From assembly GCA_022561215.1 (NCBI GenBank), contig JADFRQ010000017.1, positions 1-54,561 of the forward strand: a DNA stretch of 54,561 nucleotides, in the 5' to 3' direction. Position 1 is the first letter of the stretch. Each line of letters begins with the position of its first letter. The notes beneath the pieces were generated by a model, which was not told the origin of the DNA, made no database searches, and worked only from the letters and a program-made list of their open reading frames with translations. The DNA comes from Chloroflexota bacterium. GTDB lineage: Bacteria > Chloroflexota > Anaerolineae > Anaerolineales > E44-bin32. A program made the position numbers and the translations under genes. Positions 36,769 through 45,372 of this stretch are shown here, one piece after another.

Positions 36769-37018
36769 ATAACCTCCTGCTTGATAACACGAGACAGCTA
36801 CACAAATCTACAATTCGCTACGATGCCGAACGCAGAGAGAAAATCGATTGTTATAGAATCAACCCGCACCCCGAGATAAGCCAATCTCGGTCCGCAATCA
36901 CAGCGCGTATACTATTGCCCGCCCCAAAGCACTGCGCTAAACGGATACACAAAATACTTCACGAGGAATGGATTTTTTATTGTAGGTTCAAGGGAATCGG
37001 CAATTATGTTTATATAAC
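36769..37018. other. radA-clpC spacer with a hairpin
   Basis: CCGAGAT and ATCTCGG (36871-36877, 36884-36890) form a seven-base-pair hairpin with a six-base loop and no T run, so it is not a standard terminator. It may affect the radA leader or the clpC 3' end. Nothing else is visible. Confidence 0.4.
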
Positions 37019-39508
37019 TTATGCGGTAAGTACTTCTTGCGTCTCGTCTTCTTCTTCCGTTTCATCGAGCTTGATAACAATTTCATCTTCTTCGGCATCA
37101 ATCAGGATACGGTCGCCTTCGTTAAAGCCTCCAGAAAGAAGTTCATCCGATAATTGATCTTCGACTTTATTTTGGATAACCCTGCGCAGCGGTCTGGCCC
37201 CCATCTCGGGATCATAGCCAAGTTCAGCCAGCAAATTTCGCCCAGCCTCCGTGATCCGAATCTTAATTTGATACTCCTCTAGCCTCAACGACACTTTGGC
37301 AAGCTCAAGATCGACAATCTCGCCGATTTGTTCCTTGGTAAGCGCGTGGAAGACGATAATCGAATCGACGCGATTAATAAATTCCGGCCTGAAGGCGCGG
37401 TTGAGCGCGTCGGTAAGTTTCTTACGCATTTCTTCGTATTCAAGTTTTTCTTCCTGATCTTCATCCGTCTTCAGCGTAAAACCAAATTGTGTCTGCCGTC
37501 GAATCAATTCGGCGCCCACATTCGAGGTCATGACAATAATCGCATTGCTAAAATTCACTTTCCTTCCCCGCGCATCAGAAAGGTGACCTTCTTCCATAAT
37601 TTGGAGAAGCATGTTATGTGCTTCAGGATGTGCCTTTTCGATCTCATCAAACACAATGATCGAGTAGGGCCTGCGGCGAATTGCTTCTGTAAGCTGGCCG
37701 GCATCCTCGTATCCCACATAACCAGGGGGTGCACCCACCAGTCGGCTTACGTTATGCCGTTCCATGATCTCCGACATGTCGATTTGGACGAGTGCATCTT
37801 CGCTACCGAACATAAATTCTGCCAGCGCCTTGGTGAGTTCTGTCTTCCCGACACCTGTCGGGCCCAAGAAAATAAATGATCCAATGGGGCGCTTAGGGTC
37901 CTTCAAACCAGCTCTTGATCTACGCACCGATTTTGAGATCGCTTCAATTGCCTCGTTCTGCCCAATGATGCGCTTGTGCAGTTCATCTTCCATCTGCAGC
38001 AGGCGTTCGGTTTCTTCCTGTGCGAGCTGCATCACTGGGATTCCTGTCCACATGGCAACAACTTCCGCAATATCTTCTGCGGTCACTTTGACACTCTTAT
38101 CAGAATGCGCCCAACCGGCCCTTAAATTGGCCAGTTTATCCTCCAACTTATCCTCGCGTTCCACCAGCTCTTGCGCGTCGTCAAAACGTGCCTCTTCAAT
38201 GGCCTGTTTATGTGCCTGGCGGGTTTCGCGTAATTCATCCACAGTATGTTTGAGCGAGAGGGCTTCCGGGCTCTTGTACATTCGTACCCGCGAAGCAGAT
38301 TCGTCAATCAGATCAATTGCCTTATCTGGTAAAAATCGATCGGTGACATAACGCGCTGAAAGACGAACTGCCGCATCAACTGCTTCTTCGGTAATCTCCA
38401 GGCGATGATGCTCTTCGTAGGGTCCCTTCACACCGCGCAGGATTTCAATTGATTCTTCAATCGAAGGTTCCTCCACCATGATGGGTTGAAACCGACGCTC
38501 TAACGCGGCATCGCTTTCAATATGTTTCCGATACTCGTCCAGCGTCGTGGCGCCGATCACCTGCAGCTCACCGCGCGAAAGTGCAGGTTTAAGGATATTG
38601 GCCGCGTCGACGGAGGATCCTGCAGAACCAGCACCAACCAGCATATGCACTTCGTCAATAAACAATATCGCCTTGGAGGATATTAGCTCGTCGATAACGC
38701 GTTTCAATCGTTCCTCGAATTGTCCCCGGTACATCGTGCCTGCAACCAGTGAGCCTACGTCCAACTGCAGTACGCGTTTTCCAATCAGCGGTTCCGGGGT
38801 TTCCCCGGCAATGATGCGCTGCGCGAGACCCTCGACGATGGCAGTCTTGCCAACCCCAGGCTCTCCAATGAGTGCGGGATTATTTTTTGTTCTGCGTGCC
38901 AGGATTTGGATGACACGTTCGATTTCCATTTCACGCCCAATTACGGGATCGAGCTTGTTATCTTCCGCGAGAGCCGTCAGATCCGTTGCCAATTGGTCAA
39001 CCAGCGGAGTCTTGGGAGTTTTCTCTTTCCTCTTTCCCCGTGAACTTCCGGAAGAGCGGCGGATGGGGGATTCCTGCAGAATTCTGCGCGTCTGGCGGCG
39101 GATCTGCTCCGGTGTAATTCCCAATCGGCGGAGGACATCAAGCCCCACGCCTTCACCCTGCCTCACCAGTCCCAGCAGCAGGTGTTCCGTTCCGATATAG
39201 TGGTGCCCCATTCTGCGTGCTTCCTCAACGGCCAATTGCAGAACCGCCTCGGTTCCGGGAGCAAGTTCAATTCTTCCGGCTGAATGGCGACCGATTCCAG
39301 TAAGTCGTTCAACCATTTCTTTCAGACGCGGTGGTTCTAGCCCAAGTTCTCGGAGAACACGCCCGGCGACTCCACCCTCCTCGCGGATTAAACCGAGAAG
39401 AAGATGCTCCGTACCGATATAGTTGTGATGCATGCGCTCAGCTTCCTCATGCGCCAAACTGAGCACTCTTCGAGCTCGTTGGGTAAAGCGTTCCATCTTA
39501 TCGGCCAC
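37019..39508 (-). CDS. clpC: ClpC-type AAA+ protease ATPase subunit
   Basis: 829 residues from GTG 39508 with GGAGGA six bases upstream; an open extension to 39535 is not homologous. The N-domain has two repeats (MERFTQRARRVLSLAHEEAE, YIGTEHLLLGLIREEGGVAG and again YIGTEHLLLGLVRQGEGVGL). D1 has Walker A LIGEPGVGKTAIVEG, and the UVR-containing middle domain follows (ARFDDAQELVEREDKLEDKL). D2 has FLGPTGVGKTELTKALAE and the sensor region GARPLRRVIQNKVEDQL. ClpC unfolds substrates for ClpP, which is not in the window. The mid-domain is short, as in ClpC rather than ClpB. Confidence 0.96.
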   Translation of the reverse strand: MADKMERFTQRARRVLSLAHEEAERMHHNYIGTEHLLLGLIREEGGVAGRVLRELGLEPPRLKEMVERLTGIGRHSAGRIELAPGTEAVLQLAVEEARRMGHHYIGTEHLLLGLVRQGEGVGLDVLRRLGITPEQIRRQTRRILQESPIRRSSGSSRGKRKEKTPKTPLVDQLATDLTALAEDNKLDPVIGREMEIERVIQILARRTKNNPALIGEPGVGKTAIVEGLAQRIIAGETPEPLIGKRVLQLDVGSLVAGTMYRGQFEERLKRVIDELISSKAILFIDEVHMLVGAGSAGSSVDAANILKPALSRGELQVIGATTLDEYRKHIESDAALERRFQPIMVEEPSIEESIEILRGVKGPYEEHHRLEITEEAVDAAVRLSARYVTDRFLPDKAIDLIDESASRVRMYKSPEALSLKHTVDELRETRQAHKQAIEEARFDDAQELVEREDKLEDKLANLRAGWAHSDKSVKVTAEDIAEVVAMWTGIPVMQLAQEETERLLQMEDELHKRIIGQNEAIEAISKSVRRSRAGLKDPKRPIGSFIFLGPTGVGKTELTKALAEFMFGSEDALVQIDMSEIMERHNVSRLVGAPPGYVGYEDAGQLTEAIRRRPYSIIVFDEIEKAHPEAHNMLLQIMEEGHLSDARGRKVNFSNAIIVMTSNVGAELIRRQTQFGFTLKTDEDQEEKLEYEEMRKKLTDALNRAFRPEFINRVDSIIVFHALTKEQIGEIVDLELAKVSLRLEEYQIKIRITEAGRNLLAELGYDPEMGARPLRRVIQNKVEDQLSDELLSGGFNEGDRILIDAEEDEIVIKLDETEEEDETQEVLTA

Positions 39509-39616
39509 GCGTATTCCTCCGTACCTAACCTGCAATTATCCAGGTTCTACCTATTCTACCAGAGTTTGAAAATCGCCCTTTTTCATAGTTTTTAACCAAA
39601 CCACTCGGATAATCTA

Positions 39617-39652
39617 ACAAAAAAGGCCGGCGTTTGCTACTCAACCGGCCCC
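39617..39652 (-). terminator. Rho-independent terminator of the S1-type gene
   Basis: On the minus strand GGGCCGG, a 14-base loop and CCGGCC are followed by TTTTTT (plus coordinates 39619-39651). It lies 16 bases after the stop at 39668, so S1 and clpC are separate transcripts. Confidence 0.85.
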
Positions 39653-39667
39653 CGAAAATAGCGTAAA

Positions 39668-41479
39668 TTATGCCTCGGGTTCCCCACTTTCTGCATTCGT
39701 CGAATCATCAACAGACGCCGCGCCAGCATTAATATCCTCTTCATCGGCAGCAATCTCCACCACCGTTCCTTCTGCTTCTTGGCCGTCATCTTCCTGTTCT
39801 TGAGCAGGCTCGTCTTCATCGGGGGCTGTGCCATCTACCTTCTCTAATTCAGCGGGTGAACCCTCTGTAGAGTCCGGCGCGTCGCTCTCCACTCCCTCTG
39901 CTATGGAGGTTTCATCTTGCAGTCCTGTTTCCGTAGTTTGTTCGTGTTCAGGTTGGGAATCTGGCGCATCCCCGTCATCTGCCTCCATGCTCAGCTGCCC
40001 AGCCTCATGCATATCGCTGGATTCATCTTCCTCATCCGGCGCGGCAAGTTGATCCTGTTTGTCTTGCGCGGCTGACGCTTCATCTGTGGAGGTATCTTCC
40101 GGGAGGCGGTCTTCCTCGTTCGCCTGTCCCTCCACACCTTCCACATCTTGCGCGTCAGCGGGCTCATCCGGAGGGCCTTCTTCGCTTTGTTGAGCTTCGG
40201 CCAATGACTCGGGAGCATCGTCGGATTGGATGGCCTGAGGCGAAATTCCTTCCTGCTCACTATCTTCGTCTTGGATTTCCACCATGGCTGCCTTCCAGTC
40301 CCGCTCGGCATATTCGGGAGAATCCACCCTCTTTAAGCTCAGTCCGATTCTTCGTCGCTCGCGATCAACTCGAATAACGCGTAAGGTAAGTGCTTCATCC
40401 TCGCTTACCACCTCGCGTGGATGAACGATATGACGATCGGAAAGCTCGGAGATATGGATCAACCCCTCTACCTCGTAATCCGAAGCCCCCATCAGACTCG
40501 CAAAGGCGCCAAATTTTGTGAGTTTCGTGATCGATCCTTCGACCAATTGACCTTCGGTGAATTGCTCAACAATGGTGTCCCAGGGGTCGTCTTCCATTTC
40601 TCTCAACGATAGACTGATGCGTTTCTGCTGTGCATCGACGGAAAGTACTTTGACCTGCACCTCTTGGCCGACCTTGAGCACATCCCTGGGATGAGATATG
40701 CGCTTCCAGCTGATTTCGGAGGTGTGGACCAGGCCATCTGCGCCGCCGATGTCAACAAAAGCACCAAAATCCGCCAGGCTAATGACGTGCCCCTTGCGAA
40801 CTTCCCCCGGCTGCAGCTCCTTGATTAAGCGCTCTTTGAGTACATTACGCGCTTCACGAGCGGCAGCGCGCTCGGATAATATCAGTCGATTGCGTTTGCG
40901 CTCAACTTCAATCACTTTCGCGACAATCGGCTCTCCGACCATTTCTCCCCAGCGTTCCTCGGGAGAATCCCCTTCGGCGCGCCATCTGCGTGACATGCTA
41001 ACTTGGGAACTCGGAACAAAACCTCGAATTCTACCCAACTTAGCGATTAATCCGCCTTTGTTATAACCAGAAATTACGCCTTCGAATACTTCTTTTGACT
41101 CGAGGAGCTTTTCGGCCTCAATCCAATCTTTTTCTTCTTCCGCGCGCGAGAGCGATAGGAGAACAATGCCGCTGGGACCGCCGGTGCGTAAGACATAAAC
41201 AGTGACTTCCGTGCCTACTTTTAATTCTTCGCGTTGCTCTTCCGTTAGCTGATCAAATTCTCTTTCAGGAATGACACCTTCGGATTTATAACCAATATCC
41301 ACCATGATATCTGAATCGGTTACGCGCGCGATCGTCCCGGTGCGAATTTCCCCTCGACGAGGCGGTTTGAGACCAAATTCTTCCTCATCGAGAAGCGCAG
41401 CCATAGGATTTTCACTATTATCCTCTGTCGCGTCTTCGCTCAGATTATCCTGTTTTTGGTTCTCCTCATCACTTGCCAT
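39668..41479 (-). CDS. rpsA: Ribosomal protein S1-like, four S1 domains with long acidic tail
   Basis: 603 residues from ATG 41479 (GGAGAA 12 bases upstream; GTG 41488 is an alternative). Four S1 RNA-binding barrels: GEIRTGTIARVTDSDIMVDI (about 43-112), FEGVISGYNKGGLIAKLGRI (about 130-200), VRKGHVISLADFGAFVDIGG (about 218-285) and VEGSITKLTKFGAFASLMGA (about 302-372). The third and fourth are closest to the consensus (LVHTSEISWKRISHP, LIHISELSDRHIVHP). From about residue 385 the chain is a low-complexity tail of Glu, Asp, Ala, Gln and Ser. S1 brings mRNA to the 30S subunit. Own promoter (41513-41541) and terminator. Confidence 0.92.
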   Translation of the reverse strand: MASDEENQKQDNLSEDATEDNSENPMAALLDEEEFGLKPPRRGEIRTGTIARVTDSDIMVDIGYKSEGVIPEREFDQLTEEQREELKVGTEVTVYVLRTGGPSGIVLLSLSRAEEEKDWIEAEKLLESKEVFEGVISGYNKGGLIAKLGRIRGFVPSSQVSMSRRWRAEGDSPEERWGEMVGEPIVAKVIEVERKRNRLILSERAAAREARNVLKERLIKELQPGEVRKGHVISLADFGAFVDIGGADGLVHTSEISWKRISHPRDVLKVGQEVQVKVLSVDAQQKRISLSLREMEDDPWDTIVEQFTEGQLVEGSITKLTKFGAFASLMGASDYEVEGLIHISELSDRHIVHPREVVSEDEALTLRVIRVDRERRRIGLSLKRVDSPEYAERDWKAAMVEIQDEDSEQEGISPQAIQSDDAPESLAEAQQSEEGPPDEPADAQDVEGVEGQANEEDRLPEDTSTDEASAAQDKQDQLAAPDEEDESSDMHEAGQLSMEADDGDAPDSQPEHEQTTETGLQDETSIAEGVESDAPDSTEGSPAELEKVDGTAPDEDEPAQEQEDDGQEAEGTVVEIAADEEDINAGAASVDDSTNAESGEPEA

Positions 41480-41512
41480 TAAACTCACATTCTCCGAAAT
41501 GTAGGTTGTGGG

Positions 41513-41541
41513 ATTATAAAGGTGAACAAGGCCTTTGACAA
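41513..41541 (-). promoter_or_regulatory. Sigma-70-type promoter of the S1 gene
   Basis: On the minus strand TTGTCA (41541-41536), a 17-base spacer and TATAAT (41518-41513), close to consensus, 34 bases before the ATG of the S1 gene. Its -35 box overlaps TTGACA on the plus strand (41535-41540), facing the chelatase gene. Confidence 0.7.
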
Positions 41542-41578
41542 CCTTGGGCATTTCTATGGGGTATAATCCCGCCGGAGG
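41535..41578 (+). promoter_or_regulatory. chlD: Possible chelatase promoter and ribosome-binding site
   Basis: TTGACA at 41535-41540 and TATAAT at 41562-41567 are perfect boxes, but the spacer is 21 bases, longer than usual. GGAGG at 41574-41578 is eight bases before the GTG start at 41587. If this -10 is used, the transcript starts almost at the Shine-Dalgarno. The -35 shares bases with the divergent S1 promoter. Confidence 0.4.
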
Positions 41579-41586
41579 AACCAAAA

Positions 41587-42693
41587 GTGGCATTTGTATA
41601 TCCATTTGCAGCCATTGTTGGTCAAGAGCGCATGTGCCGTGCACTGCTGCTGAACGCCGTAAATCCAAGAATCGGTGGCGTTTTAATTCGCGGGGAACGC
41701 GGCACGGCGAAATCCACTGCAGCACGCGCCTTGGCGGCCCTGCTACCAGAGGTGGCAGTTGTCGCCGATTGCCGCTTTGGTTGCAACCCCTTGCGTCCCA
41801 CAACATGGTGTACTGAATGTCAAGAAAGAAGCGCCAATGGGGAAGATCTTCCCGTCCGCAGGCGACGGACTTCCTTTGTCGAATTACCTGTCTCGGCAAC
41901 CGAAGATCGTGTCGTGGGCACATTGGATATTGAACGTGCCATCAAAGAGGGCGAACGCCACTTTGAGCCCGGAGTCCTCGCTGCGGCGAATCGCGGATTG
42001 CTTTATATTGACGAGGTAAATCTTCTGGACGATCATGTCGTCGATGTACTGCTGGATTCTGCTGCTCTGGGAATGAACATAATTGAGCGCGAAGGCATTT
42101 CTTTTAGTCACCCGGCCCGCTACATCTTGGTAGGAACCATGAACCCCGAGGAGGGTGATTTACGACCGCAGTTGTTGGATCGATTTGCTCTTTCCGTGGA
42201 AATTCGAGGACTGAGCCAGCCGATTGACCGCGTGTTAATCATGGAGCGTAATATCGCTTTCGAAGCGGATCCTGGAAGTTTTCGCGATGAATGGCGCGCA
42301 AGGGAACATGGACTTTCCAAACAAATTGAGCAGGCGCGCGAACTTGTTGAGGAAGTTAGCTACACTCGAGTTAATTTGCACTTGATCGCTTCGCTTACGT
42401 CCTCCTTCAAAGTGGATGGACATCGCGCCGATTTGGTAATTCTCAAAGCAGCGAGAGCGCATGCGGCATTCGAGGGACGCAATTCAATATCGGATTTAGA
42501 TATCGTCCTTGCTGCTGAGTTGGCATTGCCCCATCGCCTTCGCCGAGGTCCTTTTCAACAAGCTGAGTTCAATATCGATGAACTCCAAAATCATATCGAA
42601 GATATCCAATCGCGAGCTGGCTCGGGAGAAATGTCATCACCTACGCTGGAAGAGGAAGCGGAGCAGGATAAAAAAAAAGTTCGCCACAATTAA
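41587..42693 (+). CDS. chlD: Magnesium/cobalt chelatase AAA+ ATPase domain (ChlI/CobS-like), zero-frame product
   Basis: 368 residues from GTG 41587 (GGAGG upstream). GVLIRGERGTAKSTAARALA is Walker A, FVELPVSATEDRVVGTLDIE the ChlI insertion, GLLYIDEVNLLDDHVVDVLL Walker B, and VGTMNPEEGDLRPQLLDRFA the sensor/arginine-finger part. It ends after an acidic stretch (SSPTLEEEAEQDKKKVRHN) at TAA 42693. The vWA half of the usual ChlD/cobaltochelatase-subunit protein follows in the -1 frame, joined through nine A at 42670-42678. The ATPase alone would be the small subunit of a class I chelatase; the large CobN/BchH subunit is not in the window. Confidence 0.92.
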   Translation: MAFVYPFAAIVGQERMCRALLLNAVNPRIGGVLIRGERGTAKSTAARALAALLPEVAVVADCRFGCNPLRPTTWCTECQERSANGEDLPVRRRRTSFVELPVSATEDRVVGTLDIERAIKEGERHFEPGVLAAANRGLLYIDEVNLLDDHVVDVLLDSAALGMNIIEREGISFSHPARYILVGTMNPEEGDLRPQLLDRFALSVEIRGLSQPIDRVLIMERNIAFEADPGSFRDEWRAREHGLSKQIEQARELVEEVSYTRVNLHLIASLTSSFKVDGHRADLVILKAARAHAAFEGRNSISDLDIVLAAELALPHRLRRGPFQQAEFNIDELQNHIEDIQSRAGSGEMSSPTLEEEAEQDKKKVRHN

Positions 42694-42695
42694 AT
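42648..42695 (+). promoter_or_regulatory. chlD: Candidate programmed -1 frameshift/slippage site (A9)
   Basis: Nine A (42670-42678) in phase as AAA AAA AAA in the zero frame, then GTT CGC CAC AAT TAA. Slipping back one base gives AAA AGT TCG CCA and enters the long vWA frame. Shine-Dalgarno-like GGAAGAGGA (42648-42656) and GGAG (42660-42663) lie upstream at the distance seen in stimulated -1 sites such as dnaX. No strong downstream hairpin was seen. RNA polymerase slippage on A9 would give the same result. Confidence 0.7.
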
Positions 42696-43649
42696 TCTGA
42701 GAGTACCGAGCAAACGCGCGATCTTTCGCAAGCCACGCCCTCTCAACAGGCAACATCAAAATCCCTCGATTCTCGCTGGTGGGAAGGTGGCGATCAAGTA
42801 AATATTGGGGAAACTTTCACCCCGCGCCAACTCTCCGCTCAGCATGACCGCACCAGCCGCCGCCGTAGTGGAAGAAGGACAAAAACGCGTTCCGATATTA
42901 AGCGTGGTCGCTACATCATGTCGCGGCCGGCTTCCGGGAAGCTGGATGACATTGCCTTTGACGCCACGATCCGCGCAGCCGCTCCTCATCAGCGAAAACG
43001 AGAAAAACAACGCCAGCATGTCGCTTTTGCCATCCAACCCTCCGATTTCCAACGTAAGGTGCGTGTACAAAAAACAGAAAATCTCATCCTGTTTGTTGTC
43101 GATGCCTCATGGTCGATGGCCGTGGCGGAGCGTATGGCTGCAACCAAGGGGGCGATCCTAAGTTTACTCACGGATGCTTACCAGCGGCGCGACCGTGTAG
43201 GGCTTGTAGTTTTTCAAAAGGATCGCGCAATTTCTATTTTGCCCCCCACCAGTTCCGTGGAATTAGCTCAACGCGCGCTTAAGGATATTCCCGCCGGCGG
43301 AAAGACTCCTTTATCTGCCGGCTTGAAATTGGCGTTTGAAATTTTTGAACGCGAGAAGATCGCCCATCCAGAGGTTCTTTCGCTAATGATCCTGCTCACC
43401 GATGGTGCGGGCAACGTCACGATGGGACACCTTCCTCCACAGGAGGAAGCGCACCTGATGGCCGATAAACTGCGCCGAAAAGGAATCCGCTCCATCGTTA
43501 TCAATATGGAACATGCCGCATTTGATCAGGGCTTGGCGAATGCTTTGGCCGAACACTTGGATGGATTTTGCTACACTCTCCATCAACTGAAGGCCGAGCA
43601 CCTGTACCAGGCCGTGCGCCGGGAAATTGAGTCAGGGCCGCAACGATAG
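42678..43649 (+). CDS. chlD: vWA domain half of the chelatase (ChlD/CobT-like), -1 frame continuation
   Basis: Reading from the A run gives SSPQLNSESTEQTRDLSQAT, a polar linker, then SRWWEGGDQVNIGETFTPRQ and a basic region (RTSRRRSGRRTKT). The vWA domain follows: LILFVVDASWSMAVAERMAA with the MIDAS DxSxS, PAGGKTPLSAGLKLAFEIFE with the metal-site threonine, and LLTDGAGNVTMGHLPPQEEA. It ends at TAG 43649. With the frameshift the whole protein is 687 residues, the usual size of fused ATPase-vWA cobaltochelatase subunits. No start codon with a ribosome-binding site opens this frame, so it depends on the shift. Confidence 0.88.
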   Translation, partial: SSPQLNSESTEQTRDLSQATPSQQATSKSLDSRWWEGGDQVNIGETFTPRQLSAQHDRTSRRRSGRRTKTRSDIKRGRYIMSRPASGKLDDIAFDATIRAAAPHQRKREKQRQHVAFAIQPSDFQRKVRVQKTENLILFVVDASWSMAVAERMAATKGAILSLLTDAYQRRDRVGLVVFQKDRAISILPPTSSVELAQRALKDIPAGGKTPLSAGLKLAFEIFEREKIAHPEVLSLMILLTDGAGNVTMGHLPPQEEAHLMADKLRRKGIRSIVINMEHAAFDQGLANALAEHLDGFCYTLHQLKAEHLYQAVRREIESGPQR

Positions 43650-43757
43650 AGACAGGGGAACGGCGTCCCTGCTAAACGCCCGCAGAGGACTTTCACCTCC
43701 TGGCTATCGCCCATGCCGGGCGTACTGAACAGAGGCCAGGTTTCCATACCTGGCCGA
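43645..43757 (-). ncRNA. Hairpin-rich region, possible structured RNA or group II intron remnant
   Basis: On the minus strand GGCCAGGT/ACCTGGCC (8 bp, six-base loop; 43734-43755) is followed by CCTGGC pairing with GCCAGG, then CAGGAGGTGAAAGTCCTCTG, and GGCGT/ACGCC. The GGTGAAAGTCC element is common in domain I of bacterial group II introns, but no intron-encoded protein or domain V is nearby. It lies between two convergent genes and overlaps the last bases of the chelatase gene by a few bases, so it may simply be a terminator region. Confidence 0.3.
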
Positions 43758-43882
43758 ATTGGAGGGATGGGAAATTGGGCTAACAGCAGCCCTTGATCCT
43801 TTTTCAATGCTTTTATTTCGCGGTTGAGTATGGGAAACCCAACCAACGTTATAGAGAGAAGAGGAAACCCGATTCACTCGAC

Positions 43883-45115
43883 TTAAATCTTCCTCCCCAG
43901 CCTCTGCAGGCGGTGTTCAATTTCCTCCCATGCACGCTCCTGACGCCAGTCTGCAGGCCAGTACGTGAGACAGTCCAGGGCCTTTTGCGCCCATTCTCGG
44001 GCTGCGGCAAAATCCTTGACCTGCCATTCAAAATATTTTGCGATTTCAACACAAGGGGTGGGATCATTCGCTGCCAATTGATGCCAATCCCTCCAATGTT
44101 TCAAAGCTTCTTCCCGGCGACCTTCTTTCTTAAGATGGGAGCCAAATCGTCTGAGAGCTTCTATCTTTAAAATTTCGTCTTTCGCGCCAGCAGCTTTCTG
44201 GAATGCAGTTGCGGCAGAATCCCGGCGTCCCAATTCGCCATGCCAGCGCGCCACTGCCAATGCTTCCCCAGCGGAAAGACTTTCCAACTCGTCGAAACGG
44301 TGACGCTGAAGGATCACACCCGCCAGGCTTGCCAGGGAGAGTATGTCGATCGTATTATGATAAATTACGCGTTTCATTTCCGACGAATCGCCTGTTCTCA
44401 AATAATCCAGATACATTCCCGGAATCCACGATCCGGGTACATCTTCCTCCGTCCGCTGAACACCCAGGATCCTCTTCTCCACGGTTCCGAGTGTGCAATT
44501 GGGCAATGAACGCTTCCACAAGCGTCTGGCGAGGTGGAGAAGATCCATGTGTGGACTTTGACCAAAGTGCACTCTTTCTCTTAATGCCATCGTGAAGCGG
44601 GTTTCCAGCAGTGGGAGGTCAAATGCACGGCCGTTATAGGTGACAAAAGCGGAGGCCTTTTTTAAATCCGCATGCAGAGCCTCCAGCATGCCTGCTTCTT
44701 CTGCAGGATCGCGAAGGAAATATTGACGCAGTTGAAACTTTCCTTTTCTGAATCTGCCTAATCCGACCAAGAAAATTAGGGTCCCCGCGCCTCCTGCCAA
44801 GCCAGTTGTTTCGGTATCGAGAAAAACAATATCTTCTAGATCGACACCGCGAAAATTGGGTTGCTGGACGACCTCGGCGGCGAAATCTGCGGAGAAGGTC
44901 AGCACGTGTGAAAGCGCAAGCCGGCCATGCATAAAATCTCGCTCATATTCCCTCTGCATCCTGAACGTAGGGCCATGCGCCGTTTTCAATTCGATCCCGT
45001 GGGGGAGACTGGAAGGTTTGACCGATTTCCTGACGCGCGAGTTTTTCTGGGCAGACTTGCGACTACCAAGCTTCTCGAGTTTCCGGCGTAATTCGGAGGG
45101 GTTGTTAGTGCTCAC
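43883..45115 (-). CDS. RNase H-like (YprB-type) exonuclease with TPR-like C-terminus
   Basis: 410 residues from GTG 45115; the frame is open to GTG 45205 (440 residues), and neither start has a clear ribosome-binding site. VFLDTETTGLAGGAGTLIFL holds the DxE motif of DEDD exonucleases, AFVTYNGRAFDLPLLETRFT the second acidic motif, and VIYHNTIDILSLASLAGVIL the H/N-x-x-D motif. This is the RNase_H_2/YprB family of predicted 3'-5' exonucleases. The last 150 residues are helical repeats (LGRRDSAATAFQKAAGAKDE, EEALKHWRDWHQLAAND). The substrate may be RNA or DNA. Single gene, convergent with the chelatase. Confidence 0.85.
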   Translation of the reverse strand: MSTNNPSELRRKLEKLGSRKSAQKNSRVRKSVKPSSLPHGIELKTAHGPTFRMQREYERDFMHGRLALSHVLTFSADFAAEVVQQPNFRGVDLEDIVFLDTETTGLAGGAGTLIFLVGLGRFRKGKFQLRQYFLRDPAEEAGMLEALHADLKKASAFVTYNGRAFDLPLLETRFTMALRERVHFGQSPHMDLLHLARRLWKRSLPNCTLGTVEKRILGVQRTEEDVPGSWIPGMYLDYLRTGDSSEMKRVIYHNTIDILSLASLAGVILQRHRFDELESLSAGEALAVARWHGELGRRDSAATAFQKAAGAKDEILKIEALRRFGSHLKKEGRREEALKHWRDWHQLAANDPTPCVEIAKYFEWQVKDFAAAREWAQKALDCLTYWPADWRQERAWEEIEHRLQRLGRKI

Positions 45116-45311
45116 GACTTTAAATTTTTTGTGTTTTTCGCTTAAGCTAGGAGAGGGTCGCTCGAATTTTGTGTTTCCTACAGCAAGAAACAGGATAAAT
45201 GTCACGTCCCGCGAAGGATGATCGTCAGTACAAAGGTCTCCCCTAAGACGCTATTATAACGTTTGGAGACACAATGTTCCATTTGGTTCGTTGTCTCCTC
45301 CTTTGGCGAGA

Positions 45312-45351
45312 GCCTCCACCGGATCAATCCCCTCATCGCTCCGGTGGAGGC
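45312..45351. terminator. Strong hairpin after the histidine kinase gene
   Basis: GCCTCCACCGG and CCGGTGGAGGC form a perfect 11-base-pair stem with an 18-base loop, 21 bases beyond the stop of the kinase at 45373. No T run follows on the minus strand; on the plus strand TCATTTTAATT follows. It probably ends or stabilises the kinase mRNA. Confidence 0.5.
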
Positions 45352-45372
45352 TCATTTTAATTGAATATTTTT

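Noticed and set aside
38547-39200. Long open frame antisense to clpC
   Set aside because: It follows from the codon bias of clpC on the other strand; it has no ribosome-binding site, and its composition (Ser/Arg/Pro-rich) is typical of shadow frames.
39980-40311. Open frames opposite or out of phase with the acidic tail of the S1 gene
   Set aside because: Glu/Asp-rich coding gives long open frames in other phases; no independent start or homology.
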